From NCBI GenBank assembly GCA_964482535.1, contig CAYZXU010000017.1, positions 1 through 30,187 of the forward strand: 30,187 nucleotides of DNA. Reading direction: 5' to 3'. The position numbers and the translations under genes were made by a program. Of the stretch, positions 8,101-15,329 are shown piece by piece. Below the pieces are notes generated by a model, which saw nothing but the letters and a program-made list of their open reading frames with translations, was not told the origin of the DNA and did no database searches. Position 1 is the first letter of the stretch, and each line of letters begins with the position of its first letter. Source of the stretch: CAYZXU01 sp964482535 (GTDB taxonomy: Bacteria; Desulfobacterota; Desulfobacteria; Desulfobacterales; BuS5).

Positions 8101-9054
8101 GGCAATATTTGTTGCCACTATTATTTTTCTTTTAGATATTTTTGTAAAAATTTTTGCCTGTTGTGATCCCGGGAGCCTTGCAAAAACAGGCAGTACAATA
8201 AAATTACCATCTTTTTTTTCTTCCACAAGATTACATGTTTCCAGTATATCCTGCTGCGTAGGCATAAAGACAAGTATATCCCCTGAAGGAGTTTTTTTAA
8301 GCAGCATATCCACCGCTTCAACAGCCCTGTCCACATGGCTGAATCTATCCTGATCATTTTTTTTGTTATCCTTCAGGTTGGTTTTTGTTTCATCTTCCAA
8401 AATGGCCGGCCCGGGCTCATAACGGATATCAACAGGATACATACGGCCGGAGACCTCTATCACCGGAGCATTATCAAATGCCTTTGAAAATTTTTCAGTA
8501 TCAATGGTTGCAGAGGTTATAATCAGTTTTAAATTTTTTCTTCTGTCCAAGAGAGATTTTAGTAAACCGAGCAAAAAATCGATATTAAGGCTTCTTTCAT
8601 GTGCTTCATCAACTATTATTGTATCGTATGCGCTTAAAGTTATGTCTGATCGTGTTTCAGCAAGGAGAATTCCGTCTGTCATTATTTTAATTAACGGGGT
8701 TTTGCTTGTTTTTTTGGCAAATCTTATTTTATAACCAACCGCATTCCCCACTTCCTGGCCAAGCTCCTCGGCAATACGGTTTGCCACAGAAACGGCAGCT
8801 ATTCTACGGGGCTGTGTGCAGCCAATTATACCGTCAATGCCGCGTCCAGCTTCAAGGCAGAATTTGGGGATCTGGGTGGTTTTCCCTGAGCCTGTTTCAC
8901 CTGAAATTATCAAAACACGATTTTTTGATATTGATTCTATTATCTCGTCTTTTTTTGCGATTATCGGGAGCTCTTTATTATATATGAGCCTTGGCAGCGT
9001 TTTTTTTATTAATTCTTTTTTTAAAAAACAGGACCTTTTTTTTATTTTATTCAT
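5116..9054 (-). CDS. hrpA: ATP-dependent RNA helicase HrpA (DEAH box)
   Basis: A 1312-residue DEAH/RHA superfamily 2 RNA helicase, close to the 1300 residues of E. coli HrpA, whose family members act in RNA processing and on stalled ribosomes. Motifs in order: Walker A GETGSGKT at 52-59, DEAH at 149-152, SAT at 181-183, motif V ATNIAETSITIPG and motif VI QRMGRCGR in the second RecA domain, then the helicase-associated HA2 and OB-like region, and the long C-terminal part (DUF3418-type) with GLTIKIP...WLVPGFLKEK. A lysine/glycine-rich linker at about residues 586-600 is made by a 15-bp tandem repeat. No convincing ribosome site precedes the ATG. The gene stands alone on the minus strand between two plus-strand groups. 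Confidence 0.96.
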   Translation of the reverse strand: MNKIKKRSCFLKKELIKKTLPRLIYNKELPIIAKKDEIIESISKNRVLIISGETGSGKTTQIPKFCLEAGRGIDGIIGCTQPRRIAAVSVANRIAEELGQEVGNAVGYKIRFAKKTSKTPLIKIMTDGILLAETRSDITLSAYDTIIVDEAHERSLNIDFLLGLLKSLLDRRKNLKLIITSATIDTEKFSKAFDNAPVIEVSGRMYPVDIRYEPGPAILEDETKTNLKDNKKNDQDRFSHVDRAVEAVDMLLKKTPSGDILVFMPTQQDILETCNLVEEKKDGNFIVLPVFARLPGSQQAKIFTKISKRKIIVATNIAETSITIPGIKYVIDTGLARIPAYKPGSRITSLAVGTIAKSSADQRMGRCGRVENGVCIRLYSEDDYNMRPVFTPPEILRANLAEVILKMIDLKLGDIDKFPFIDSPTPKSIKDGFNLLTELGAIAKKQSLKKGFSLTKTGKLMAKMPVDPRLSRMLIEAESSGCIMEVAVIASALSIQDVREHPAEKKQQADMMHRVFLDPSSDFITLLNIWNRYHDTWKKVKTRNSMRRFCKEHYISYKRIKEWRDIHSQILSVLKEYNQKKYTAQPNDKKPGDKKAGDKKSGSLKQADSKKDLKFHPLYISIHKSILSGFLSNIACKKEKNIFRAARQKEVMLFPGSGLFNKSGKWIVVAELVETSRLFARIAANIEPSWIEEKGRHLCRYTYLHPVWKRNTGMVTAFEQVSIFGLILAEQRPVSYGRINPKEASEIFIRNALVENDVKKPLEFMLHNQKFVEQIMDVESRIRKRDILISHEEMFQFYQKRIPGVFDFNTLLKQIKKKGGDNFLRMDKEYLARYLPDRNEMQAFPDTVLLGKKNYKCKYEFNPGKYNDGLTIKIPAAFASTVPPTSTEWLVPGFLKEKIAAIIKGLPKKYRKQLVPVARSVDIIIRQMPMGETSIYTALAKFVLDYFKVDIPASVLASVLLPDHLNPRISLTDHKGREIDSGRGKEVLQRIDSTDNKALPEPRAVRAIKDKWERQDLKEWDFPDLPDSLNINEKNAAGWALYPALETGSKKTVINLKLFHQNKAAQNSHKKGVAALFENYFAKDLKFLKKSLVLPENTKKMAGHFGSVKAVEKMIYNRVIKILFSKNIRTKDAFYAYTESVDKDILKTGKEILNRIIPVIESFHETVSEINFFKNKNINNKTATLILDGLHEDLKMLVPENFIDLYETEKIIHLTRYIKACGIRVKRAVVDLKKDQQRALKIEIYKNSLKEQLNELISPEGKISDEKKDMIEEFFWMIEEYKVSVFAQELKTAFRVSGKKLDVKLKEIKKMV
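7255..7299 (-). repeat. Three 15-bp tandem repeats inside hrpA
   Basis: Units at 7255-7269, 7270-7284 and 7285-7299 are near-identical (plus strand TTTTTTATCACCCGC and variants). In the coding direction they encode successive five-residue units of the type K-K-x-G-D/S in a low-complexity linker downstream of the helicase core. The frame is kept, so copy number could vary without breaking the gene. Confidence 0.7.
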
Positions 9055-9084
9055 GATTATAATAGATTGAACATTTTTAAGCAG

Positions 9085-9132
9085 GGGCGAACCTTGTGTT
9101 CGCCCTGGATTCCCTGATACGCGGGAATGACG
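9085..9132 (-). repeat. Two-hairpin intergenic repeat between hrpA and the thiolation gene
   Basis: GGGCGAAC at 9085-9092 pairs perfectly with GTTCGCCC at 9098-9105 across a 5-nt loop; ATTCCC at 9109-9114 pairs with GGGAAT at 9123-9128. On the minus strand the order is GTCATTCCC, a short spacer, GAATCCAG, then the GC-rich hairpin. The same order occurs on the plus strand at 30097-30155. The spacer lies between divergent genes (hrpA minus, 9241 gene plus), so it is not simply a shared terminator. It resembles REP-like dispersed palindromes. Confidence 0.65.
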
Positions 9133-9240
9133 ATTAAAAAATAGATTTAAATAAAATATTCTTAAGTTAATGCTTTAATGACATTGAACCATTAATATCA
9201 AATTTTTTTAAAATTACAAACAGGTAAAACACTAACTATC

Positions 9241-10257
9241 ATGAATTTAAAATCAGGAAAAATAAAAGCTTTGGGACTTAGTTCAGGCGGCCTTGACAGC
9301 ATTCTGGCTTCTGTTTTGCTGCAACAGCAGGGGATAGAGGTGGAAAATATTGCTTTTGAGACCCCGTTTTTTTCATCTGAAAAAGCAAGGCAAGCTTCAA
9401 AGATAACAGGCATACCTTTAACGATTGAGAATATAACAAAAGAGTATATGAAAATGTTGAAAAATCCACCATGCGGATACGGGAAAAATATGAATCCGTG
9501 CATGGACTGCCATGCTTTGATGTTTAAACTTGCAGGCAGGGTTATGCTTAAAAAAGGGTTTGATTTTCTTTTCAGCGGAGAGGTTGTGGGGCAGCGCCCC
9601 ATGTCCCAGATGAAACCTGCATTAAGATACGTGGAAAAGCATTCGGGCTTTGATGGTTATATCCTAAGACCCTTAAGCGCGGCTTTGCTTGATGAGAGCA
9701 TAATGGAAAAGGACGGGCGTGTTAATAGGAGTATGCTCCTTGATATATCAGGCAGATCGCGCAAAAGGCAGATTGAACTTGCAAAACAATATGGGATCAA
9801 AAAATATCCGACCCCTGGAGGAGGATGCCTTCTCACTGACAAGGGGTTTTCAGCCCGTCTAAAAGATTTTTTTCAGCATCCTGGTTCTATGGATGATTGT
9901 TCTGAAACCTGCGATGAGGATGAATTACATCTCCTGAAATATGGACGGCACCTGCGGTTGAATGAAAACAAGAAAATTATTATTGGGCGCAATCAAAAAG
10001 AAAACGAAATTATTTTGAAGTATTATAAGCAGGATGTTGATTTTATGATTAGAATTAAAGATTTTTCCAGCCCTTGTGTTCTGGTGCCCCAGGGATGTGG
10101 AAAAGATACGGCTGCCCTGGCTGCGTCAATATGCGCCGGATACACAAAAGCGCCGGAATTCACACCTGTTGAGGCAATTGTTCAGATGCCCGATGGCCTG
10201 GAGATAATAAAGGTAATCGGTATACCTCCTGCGGATATTAAGCATTTTATAATATGA
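9241..10257 (+). CDS. PP-loop ATPase of the ThiI/MnmA-like tRNA thiolation type
   Basis: A 338-residue protein with an adenylating PP-loop domain (SSGGLDS at residues 14-20) as in enzymes that activate tRNA uridines for sulfur insertion. Cysteines C87 and C90 form a CxxC pair in NPCMDCH, and C196 lies in TPGGGC; C78 is nearby. A CxxC plus a distant third cysteine is the [4Fe-4S] ligand pattern known in TtuA-type thiolases. The C-terminal part (about residues 235-338) ends with CGKDTAALAASICAGYTKAPE, which resembles the NFACT-R-like RNA-binding module reported fused to such enzymes. It lacks the N-terminal THUMP domain of classical ThiI and the full length of MnmA. The exact modified base is unknown. 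The ATG has only a weak AGGT upstream. Confidence 0.8.
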   Translation: MNLKSGKIKALGLSSGGLDSILASVLLQQQGIEVENIAFETPFFSSEKARQASKITGIPLTIENITKEYMKMLKNPPCGYGKNMNPCMDCHALMFKLAGRVMLKKGFDFLFSGEVVGQRPMSQMKPALRYVEKHSGFDGYILRPLSAALLDESIMEKDGRVNRSMLLDISGRSRKRQIELAKQYGIKKYPTPGGGCLLTDKGFSARLKDFFQHPGSMDDCSETCDEDELHLLKYGRHLRLNENKKIIIGRNQKENEIILKYYKQDVDFMIRIKDFSSPCVLVPQGCGKDTAALAASICAGYTKAPEFTPVEAIVQMPDGLEIIKVIGIPPADIKHFII

Positions 10258-10264
10258 GTTAAGC

Positions 10265-10306
10265 CTGATGAACTCGTGAAAAGTAAAACCGATGGCGCCA
10301 TCAAGC
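10265..10306 (+). repeat. Dispersed intergenic repeat, copy 2 (longer form)
   Basis: Starts with CTGATGAACTCGTGAAAAGT (10265-10284), continues with AAAACC and the perfect 12-bp palindrome GATGGCGCCATC at 10291-10302. The whole unit aligns, in inverted orientation, with 11552-11593: 25 of the first 30 positions agree, and CGCCATCA is shared after a small gap. The two copies bracket hisC. Confidence 0.65.
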
Positions 10307-10375
10307 CTTCATAAAATATTTGTGGATTGGCATGGGTTATAGTTTTGCAAATTTAAAAAAAATTTTTTGTAAGAC

Positions 10376-10404
10376 TTGACAAATATTTTAATTGCAAATA
10401 GAAG
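10376..10404 (+). promoter_or_regulatory. Putative sigma70-type promoter for hisC
   Basis: A perfect TTGACA at 10376-10381, 17 nt, then TAGAAG at 10399-10404 (4 of 6). The in-frame TTG that would otherwise extend hisC is part of this -35 box, supporting the downstream hisC start. Confidence 0.5.
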
Positions 10405-10441
10405 CAAAACTGTTTCAAGTTTTAAAAATTTTTTATATGGC

Positions 10442-11548
10442 ATGGATATGATACTAAAAGTCCCCGATTATATTTTATCATTAAAGCCCTATTCTCCAGG
10501 CAAACCCATAGAAGAGCTGGAAAGAGAATACGGTATTAAAAATCCTGTTAAACTTGCCTCAAACGAAAACCCTTGGGGGGCTTCGCCCATGGCGGTTGAA
10601 GCTGTTAAGGGAGCTGTTGAGGCTCTTAACCGTTATCCTGATGGAAGCGGTCATGATCTGATAAATATTATTTCTGCAAATCTTCGGGTTTCCTGTAAAA
10701 ATATTGTCCTGGGTAACGGCTCTGATGAAATAATCGGAATGCTGGCACGCGCATTTCTTCAGCCCGGCGATGAAGTTATTCTGCCCAAACCATCATTCCT
10801 TATGTATGAGATTATGACAAAGTCAGCCGGCGCTGTGGCTGTTGAAGTTCCTTTGAAATCATACTCAATTGACATTGAAGCAATAAAAGAGAAGATTACT
10901 TCAAAAACACGCATGGTTTTTTTGTGTAACCCCAACAATCCCACAGGGACAATTATCTTGAAAAATGATTTTGAGAAATTTCTTGAAACGGTTCCTTCCG
11001 AGACACTTGTGGTTGTTGATGAGGCGTATATCGAGTTTGTAAGGCAAAAAAATTGTGCAAAGAGTTTGGACTACCTTGACGAAAACAGATCTCTTGTTAT
11101 TCTTCGAACTTTTTCCAAAGCATACGGCCTTGCAGGACTCAGAATAGGTTATGGGGTCATGCCTGAAAGCATTGCAGATATTTTAAACAGAGTGAGGCAG
11201 CCCTTTAATGCAAATTCACTGGCACAGGCAGGGGCTGCGGCAGCTTTAAATGACAGAGGTTTTTTAAGGAAAATTATAACTCTGGTTCACGAAGAACTCG
11301 ATTATATGTATGATGCCCTCGATCGTATGGGGGTGACTTATCTTCCCACCGAGACTAATTTTTTTTTGATAAACGTAAAAAAAGATGCTGACAAAGTTTT
11401 TGAAATGATGCTCAGACAGGGAGTTATCGTCAGATCCATGTCGTCATATGGATATCCTGATTTCATAAGAATTAATGTTGGACTTCACGAAGAGAACATA
11501 CGTTTTATCGAAGCCATGTTAGAGATTCGTCCATTTGCCGCCTTTTAA
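10442..11548 (+). CDS. hisC: Histidinol-phosphate aminotransferase (HisC family)
   Basis: Fold-type I PLP aminotransferase of 368 residues that in histidine synthesis converts imidazole-acetol phosphate and glutamate to histidinol phosphate. Visible landmarks: LASNENPWGASP near the N-terminus, the cofactor-binding NPNNPTGT, VVDEAYIEF, and the Schiff-base lysine K226 in RTFSKAYGLAGLRIGYG; the substrate-carboxylate arginine is in FIRINVG near the C-terminus. An in-frame TTG at 10376 lies in a -35 box, so I chose the ATG at 10442 (a second ATG follows at 10448); neither has a good ribosome site. No other his gene is near; it stands before cmk-rpsA, so a broader role such as aromatic or prephenate transamination is possible. 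Confidence 0.88.
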   Translation: MDMILKVPDYILSLKPYSPGKPIEELEREYGIKNPVKLASNENPWGASPMAVEAVKGAVEALNRYPDGSGHDLINIISANLRVSCKNIVLGNGSDEIIGMLARAFLQPGDEVILPKPSFLMYEIMTKSAGAVAVEVPLKSYSIDIEAIKEKITSKTRMVFLCNPNNPTGTIILKNDFEKFLETVPSETLVVVDEAYIEFVRQKNCAKSLDYLDENRSLVILRTFSKAYGLAGLRIGYGVMPESIADILNRVRQPFNANSLAQAGAAAALNDRGFLRKIITLVHEELDYMYDALDRMGVTYLPTETNFFLINVKKDADKVFEMMLRQGVIVRSMSSYGYPDFIRINVGLHEENIRFIEAMLEIRPFAAF

Positions 11549-11551
11549 ATA

Positions 11552-11593
11552 TGATGGCGTTGTCATCGCTTTTACTTTTTAAGAGTTTATCAA
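11552..11593 (-). repeat. Dispersed intergenic repeat, copy 3 (inverted to copy 2)
   Basis: On the minus strand the 20-mer at 11593-11574 reads TTGATAAACTCTTAAAAAGT, followed by AAAAGCGATG and CGCCATCA, matching 10265-10306. It begins 4 nt after the hisC stop and ends about 30 nt before cmk. It contains the imperfect palindrome GATGGCGTTGTCATC. Confidence 0.6.
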
Positions 11594-11623
11594 ATAAAAC
11601 CTTTAAAAAATGATTAATAAAAA

Positions 11624-12295
11624 ATGAAACAGCTTGTTATTACAATAGACGGGCCTGCCGGTGCTGGCAAAACAACCGTCAGTAAAACTTTAGCCCAGCT
11701 TCTTGATTATAAATATGTTGATACAGGCGCTTTGTACAGGGGAGTTGCCCTTGAAGCAAGTCTTGCAGGACTGAGCATGGATGATGATGCAGGACTTGAG
11801 AGGCTTTGCAAAGGTATAAACTTAAAGTTTGTTAATGGGCAAAAAGGCCAGCTTCTTTTTTTAAATGAATCGGATATAACTGACCGGCTTCGGTCTCCTG
11901 AAATATCGATGATGGCATCGGCTGTTTCAGCAAGGCCTGTTGTGAGAAAGTTTCTTCTCGATGTGCAAAGGGATATGGGGAATAAGGGCGGAGCAGTTTT
12001 TGAGGGCCGGGACATGGGTACTGTGGTTTTTCCCAATGCAGATGTAAAATTTTTTCTTGATGCTTCAATAAAAACAAGGGCATTAAGGCGTTATGAAGAA
12101 ATAAAATCTAATAGTTCCCAGAGCCTGGAAGATGTGGAAAAAGATATGACAGATAGAGACAGAAATGACAGTACCAGGGCTTTGGCTCCCCTTAAACCTG
12201 CTTTGGATGCAATAAAAATTAATTCCACAGATTTTGGAGTTGATGATGTGATCAGGCTGATGCTGGCTGAAGTGAAAAAAGCAGGTATTAAATAA
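11624..12295 (+). CDS. cmk: Cytidylate kinase
   Basis: Cytoplasmic NMP kinase that phosphorylates CMP and dCMP with ATP. The P-loop GPAGAGKT is at residues 10-17, followed by the NMP-binding segment YVDTGALYRG, the conserved EGRDMGTVVFPNA and the LID-type DRNDSTRALAPLKPA (usually DxxDSxRxxsPL). Length of 223 residues is standard. No ribosome site is evident before the ATG. The cmk-rpsA order is widely conserved in proteobacteria; in many relatives aroA or an aminotransferase gene precedes it, and here hisC does. Confidence 0.96.
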   Translation: MKQLVITIDGPAGAGKTTVSKTLAQLLDYKYVDTGALYRGVALEASLAGLSMDDDAGLERLCKGINLKFVNGQKGQLLFLNESDITDRLRSPEISMMASAVSARPVVRKFLLDVQRDMGNKGGAVFEGRDMGTVVFPNADVKFFLDASIKTRALRRYEEIKSNSSQSLEDVEKDMTDRDRNDSTRALAPLKPALDAIKINSTDFGVDDVIRLMLAEVKKAGIK

Positions 12296-12441
12296 GCATT
12301 GTTTTTTTAAGCATATATGATATAGGTTTCACGAATATTAAAGAGAGTTAAACAAATATATTGAGTATTTATTTGATTTATCCTCTTAAATCTCGTAAAT
12401 GGGATTATATAAATAAATTTTGGAAAGGGGTATATTGTTTA

Positions 12442-14304
12442 ATGGATAACATTGAAAAAAAAGATTTAACCGAACAGGATGGTCAGGATGCAGTTGACCA
12501 GGATGTGGATGAGACAGCAAGGCAGGAGCCTTTGGCTGATGATGTAGCAGATCAGCCGGATAATACCGCAAAACTTCAGGAAGATTCCGGTCAGGAGAAT
12601 GATGATAATCCTGACGATTCTGAAGACGTGGATATGGCAAGCCTGATGGAGATGTACGATGAAAGCCTCAAAAGGTTCGCTGAGGGTGAGGTCGTAAAGG
12701 GTAAGGTCATTGCAGTTGATAAAGATTATGTTCTTGTTGATATCGGTTATAAATCTGAAGGTCAGATACGTATACATGAGTTCAAAGATGAAAATGGAAA
12801 TTTAGCTGTTGAGCAGGGTGATTCCGTTGAAGTCATGGTTGAATTGTGGGACGATGATGAAGAACGGGTTATACTCTCAAAAGAAAAAGCAGCAAAGGTA
12901 AAGGTTTGGGAGCATATAAAAGAAACCCATGAGGCTGACGAAACCGTAGATGGAGTTATTTTAAATCGTGTAAAAGGCGGTTTTTCTGTTGATATAGGAG
13001 TTCAGGCGTTTTTGCCAGGATCCCAGGCAGATATACGTCCCATACGTAATCTAGATGAAATGGTGGGCCAGACATATACATTCAAAATTTTAAAATATAA
13101 TCAGAAACGCAATAATATTGTACTGTCAAGAAGAGTTATACTGGAACATGAGCGTGAGTCAAAAAGAGCCGCTACACTATCTTCCATTGGTGAAGGCAAG
13201 GTTGTTCAGGGAATTGTTAAAAATATTACAGAATATGGTGTTTTTGTGGACCTTGGCGGAGTGGACGGTCTGCTTCATATTACTGATATTTCATGGGGAC
13301 GGGTTAAACATCCTTCGGAATTCTTTAGTATCAGTGATGAAATTGAAGTTAAAATTCTCAGTATTGACCTTGAAAAAGAGAGGGTTTCTCTCGGCGTAAA
13401 GCAGCTTGTTGAGGATCCGTGGCTTGCGGCAAAGGATAAATATCCTGTTGGTGCACGTATTTCCGGAAAAGTTGTAAGCCTAACGGATTATGGAGCATTT
13501 ATAGAGCTGGAAGAAGGGATAGAAGGGCTGATACATGTGTCTGAAATGTCATGGATTAAAAAAATAAGACATCCTTCAAAAGTTGTTTCTGCCGGTGATG
13601 AGGTTGAAGCGGTTGTTCTTGATATCAAACCTGAAAGCAGAAGAATATCACTGGGCATGAAACAGGTTGTGCCAAATCCATGGGACGTAATCAGTGAGAA
13701 ATATCCTGTGGGCACAACAATTGAGGGCAAAATAAAAAATATTACCGATTTTGGTATATTTATAGGTATTGATGAAGGCATTGACGGTCTTATTCATATT
13801 TCTGATATTTCCTGGATAAAACGTATTAAGCATCCTTCGGAGTTGTATAAAAAAGGTGATGTTGTTCAGGCTGTTGTTCTTGATATAGAGAAAGATAATG
13901 GAAGGTTCTCCCTTGGGATAAAGCAGCTTGAGACAGATCCCTGGACAACCCTGGAGCAAAGATACAAAGTCGGCAAGGAGATAACGGGCACTATTACCAA
14001 TATTACCGATTTTGGTGTTTTTGTGGAGCTGGAAGAGGGGATAGAAGGGCTGGTTCATATATCTGAAATCAGTAATGAAAAAATAAAGACACCTGTGGGA
14101 CAATTTAATGTTGGTGATGTCATTACCGCCAAGGTGATGAACATTAACAGCAATGAGAGAAGAATCGGTCTTTCAATAAAAAAGCTGGGCTTGGAAGATG
14201 AACAATCAATTTTAAACGATTATATCGAAAATGCAAAAGCACCCACATCAACTTTTGGAGAAATGCTGCGAGAGAATATTCAGGAAAAGCTTAACGAAGA
14301 ATAA
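12442..14304 (+). CDS. rpsA: 30S ribosomal protein S1
   Basis: mRNA-binding ribosomal protein of 620 residues. Six S1/OB repeats can be placed, starting near residues 80, 166, 251, 336, 423 and 510; repeats 3-6 carry the strong form with NITDFGVFV and GLIHISDISW-like segments, and repeats 1-2 are the divergent ribosome-binding pair. The N-terminal 65 residues are an acidic, aspartate/glutamine-rich extension beyond the usual S1 start. A TTG at 12361 is in frame but would add 27 hydrophobic, uncharacteristic residues; the ATG at 12442 has AAAGGGG 11 nt upstream and begins MDNIEKKDL. The 146-nt gap after cmk may hold a separate promoter, but none stood out. A terminator follows at 14325-14346. 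Confidence 0.96.
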   Translation: MDNIEKKDLTEQDGQDAVDQDVDETARQEPLADDVADQPDNTAKLQEDSGQENDDNPDDSEDVDMASLMEMYDESLKRFAEGEVVKGKVIAVDKDYVLVDIGYKSEGQIRIHEFKDENGNLAVEQGDSVEVMVELWDDDEERVILSKEKAAKVKVWEHIKETHEADETVDGVILNRVKGGFSVDIGVQAFLPGSQADIRPIRNLDEMVGQTYTFKILKYNQKRNNIVLSRRVILEHERESKRAATLSSIGEGKVVQGIVKNITEYGVFVDLGGVDGLLHITDISWGRVKHPSEFFSISDEIEVKILSIDLEKERVSLGVKQLVEDPWLAAKDKYPVGARISGKVVSLTDYGAFIELEEGIEGLIHVSEMSWIKKIRHPSKVVSAGDEVEAVVLDIKPESRRISLGMKQVVPNPWDVISEKYPVGTTIEGKIKNITDFGIFIGIDEGIDGLIHISDISWIKRIKHPSELYKKGDVVQAVVLDIEKDNGRFSLGIKQLETDPWTTLEQRYKVGKEITGTITNITDFGVFVELEEGIEGLVHISEISNEKIKTPVGQFNVGDVITAKVMNINSNERRIGLSIKKLGLEDEQSILNDYIENAKAPTSTFGEMLRENIQEKLNEE

Positions 14305-14324
14305 TTTTTTTTGCATATGAGATC

Positions 14325-14346
14325 AGGCTCCGAAGGGAGCCTTTTT
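14325..14346 (+). terminator. Rho-independent terminator after rpsA
   Basis: AGGCTCC at 14325-14331 pairs with GGAGCCT at 14336-14342 around a GAAG tetraloop, followed by a T-run to 14346. It lies 20 nt after the rpsA stop and 60 nt before sppA. Confidence 0.88.
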
Positions 14347-14405
14347 CCAAAGGTCTCTTTGAGTAATTCACCCGTAATTTTTTCAATTTATCCGGTTGGG
14401 GAATA

Positions 14406-15311
14406 ATGTTTAGACGCAGACATCCATATCTTTTTTTTATGCTGATTTTTTCAGCCATTTCGGGCGCTGTTCTTATAACCATCTTTTTGACGATTATAAC
14501 TCTGACAACCGGTTCTGACTTTGTTGAATTTAAAAAAGGTGGAGAAAAAGTCGGTATTATTGAAATCAACGGTATTATTGTTAACTCTGATATCATTGTT
14601 GCAAGGATCAAAAAATTCAGGGAAGATAAATCCATTAAAGCTATAGTTATAAGGATTAATTCACCTGGAGGCGGAGTCGGACCTTCCCAGGAGATATTCA
14701 CTGAGATAAGGCGCACAGTAAAGGTGAAAAAAGTAATAGCTTCCATGGGAGCTGTGGCAGCTTCAGGGGGCTATTACGTTGCAGCAGGTGCAGACGGAAT
14801 CGTTGCCAATCCAGGGACAATAACCGGAAGTATCGGAGTTGTCATGGAATTTACCAATTATAAAAAACTGATGGATAAAATTGGTCTTGTTCCGGTTGTT
14901 ATTAAAAGCTGCAGGTACAAAGATATTGGATCGCCAACAAGAAATATGACAGATAGTGAAAGAAACTTTCTTAATAATTTTGTAAGGAGAATTCACTCTC
15001 AATTTATCATGGCAATTTCTGAAGGCAGAAATATGGATTCCGCCAAAGTAAAAAAGATTGCTGATGGAAGAATTTTTTCAGGAGAAGATGCTTTGAAGGC
15101 AGGCTTTGTTGACCGTCTTGGAAATCTGGAAGATGCAGTTAACTGGGCAGGTGAACTTGCAGGCATAAAGGGTAGAATTACAACGGTAACTGCAAGAGAA
15201 CGCAAGTTTTCCCTGCTTAAATATGTTGAAGAATCATGCGCTGAAATACTCGCAAAATACGGAATTTTTTCGTATCCCTATCCGTCTTATATCTATAGCC
15301 CATCAGAATAA
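14406..15311 (+). CDS. sppA: Signal peptide peptidase SppA (S49 family)
   Basis: Membrane-anchored serine protease that degrades cleaved signal peptides. An N-terminal basic stretch (RRRHP) and a hydrophobic segment at about residues 9-33 anchor it, with the catalytic domain outside the cytoplasm. The Ser/Lys dyad is S120 in GAVAASGGYYVA and K172 in SCRYKDIGSP; the spacing of 52 residues equals that between S147 and K199 in Bacillus SppA. INSPGGG near residue 84 and the TGSIGV segment are further S49 signatures. At 301 residues it is the short single-domain form, not the 67K E. coli type. A GGGG stretch just before the ATG may act as ribosome site. It follows the rpsA terminator, so it needs its own promoter, which I could not identify. 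Confidence 0.94.
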   Translation: MFRRRHPYLFFMLIFSAISGAVLITIFLTIITLTTGSDFVEFKKGGEKVGIIEINGIIVNSDIIVARIKKFREDKSIKAIVIRINSPGGGVGPSQEIFTEIRRTVKVKKVIASMGAVAASGGYYVAAGADGIVANPGTITGSIGVVMEFTNYKKLMDKIGLVPVVIKSCRYKDIGSPTRNMTDSERNFLNNFVRRIHSQFIMAISEGRNMDSAKVKKIADGRIFSGEDALKAGFVDRLGNLEDAVNWAGELAGIKGRITTVTARERKFSLLKYVEESCAEILAKYGIFSYPYPSYIYSPSE

Positions 15312-15329
15312 TATTTTTGTAGATGTCTC

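Noticed and set aside
10326..10350. Possible sigma54 (-24/-12) promoter upstream of hisC, with TTTTGCA as the -12 part
   Set aside because: The GG-N10-GC spacing can be made, but the -24 part does not resemble TGGCAC, and a better TTGACA-based promoter lies just downstream.
12361..12441. N-terminal extension of S1 from a TTG at 12361, or a promoter in the same stretch
   Set aside because: The extension is uncharacteristic for S1 and the ATG at 12442 has a ribosome site; promoter-like TTGATT/TAAATG boxes match too poorly to report.
13488..14103. Long minus-strand frames opposite rpsA, including one of 151 codons
   Set aside because: They are antisense to the S1 repeats, whose repeated codons keep the opposite strand open; no domain or start signal supports them.
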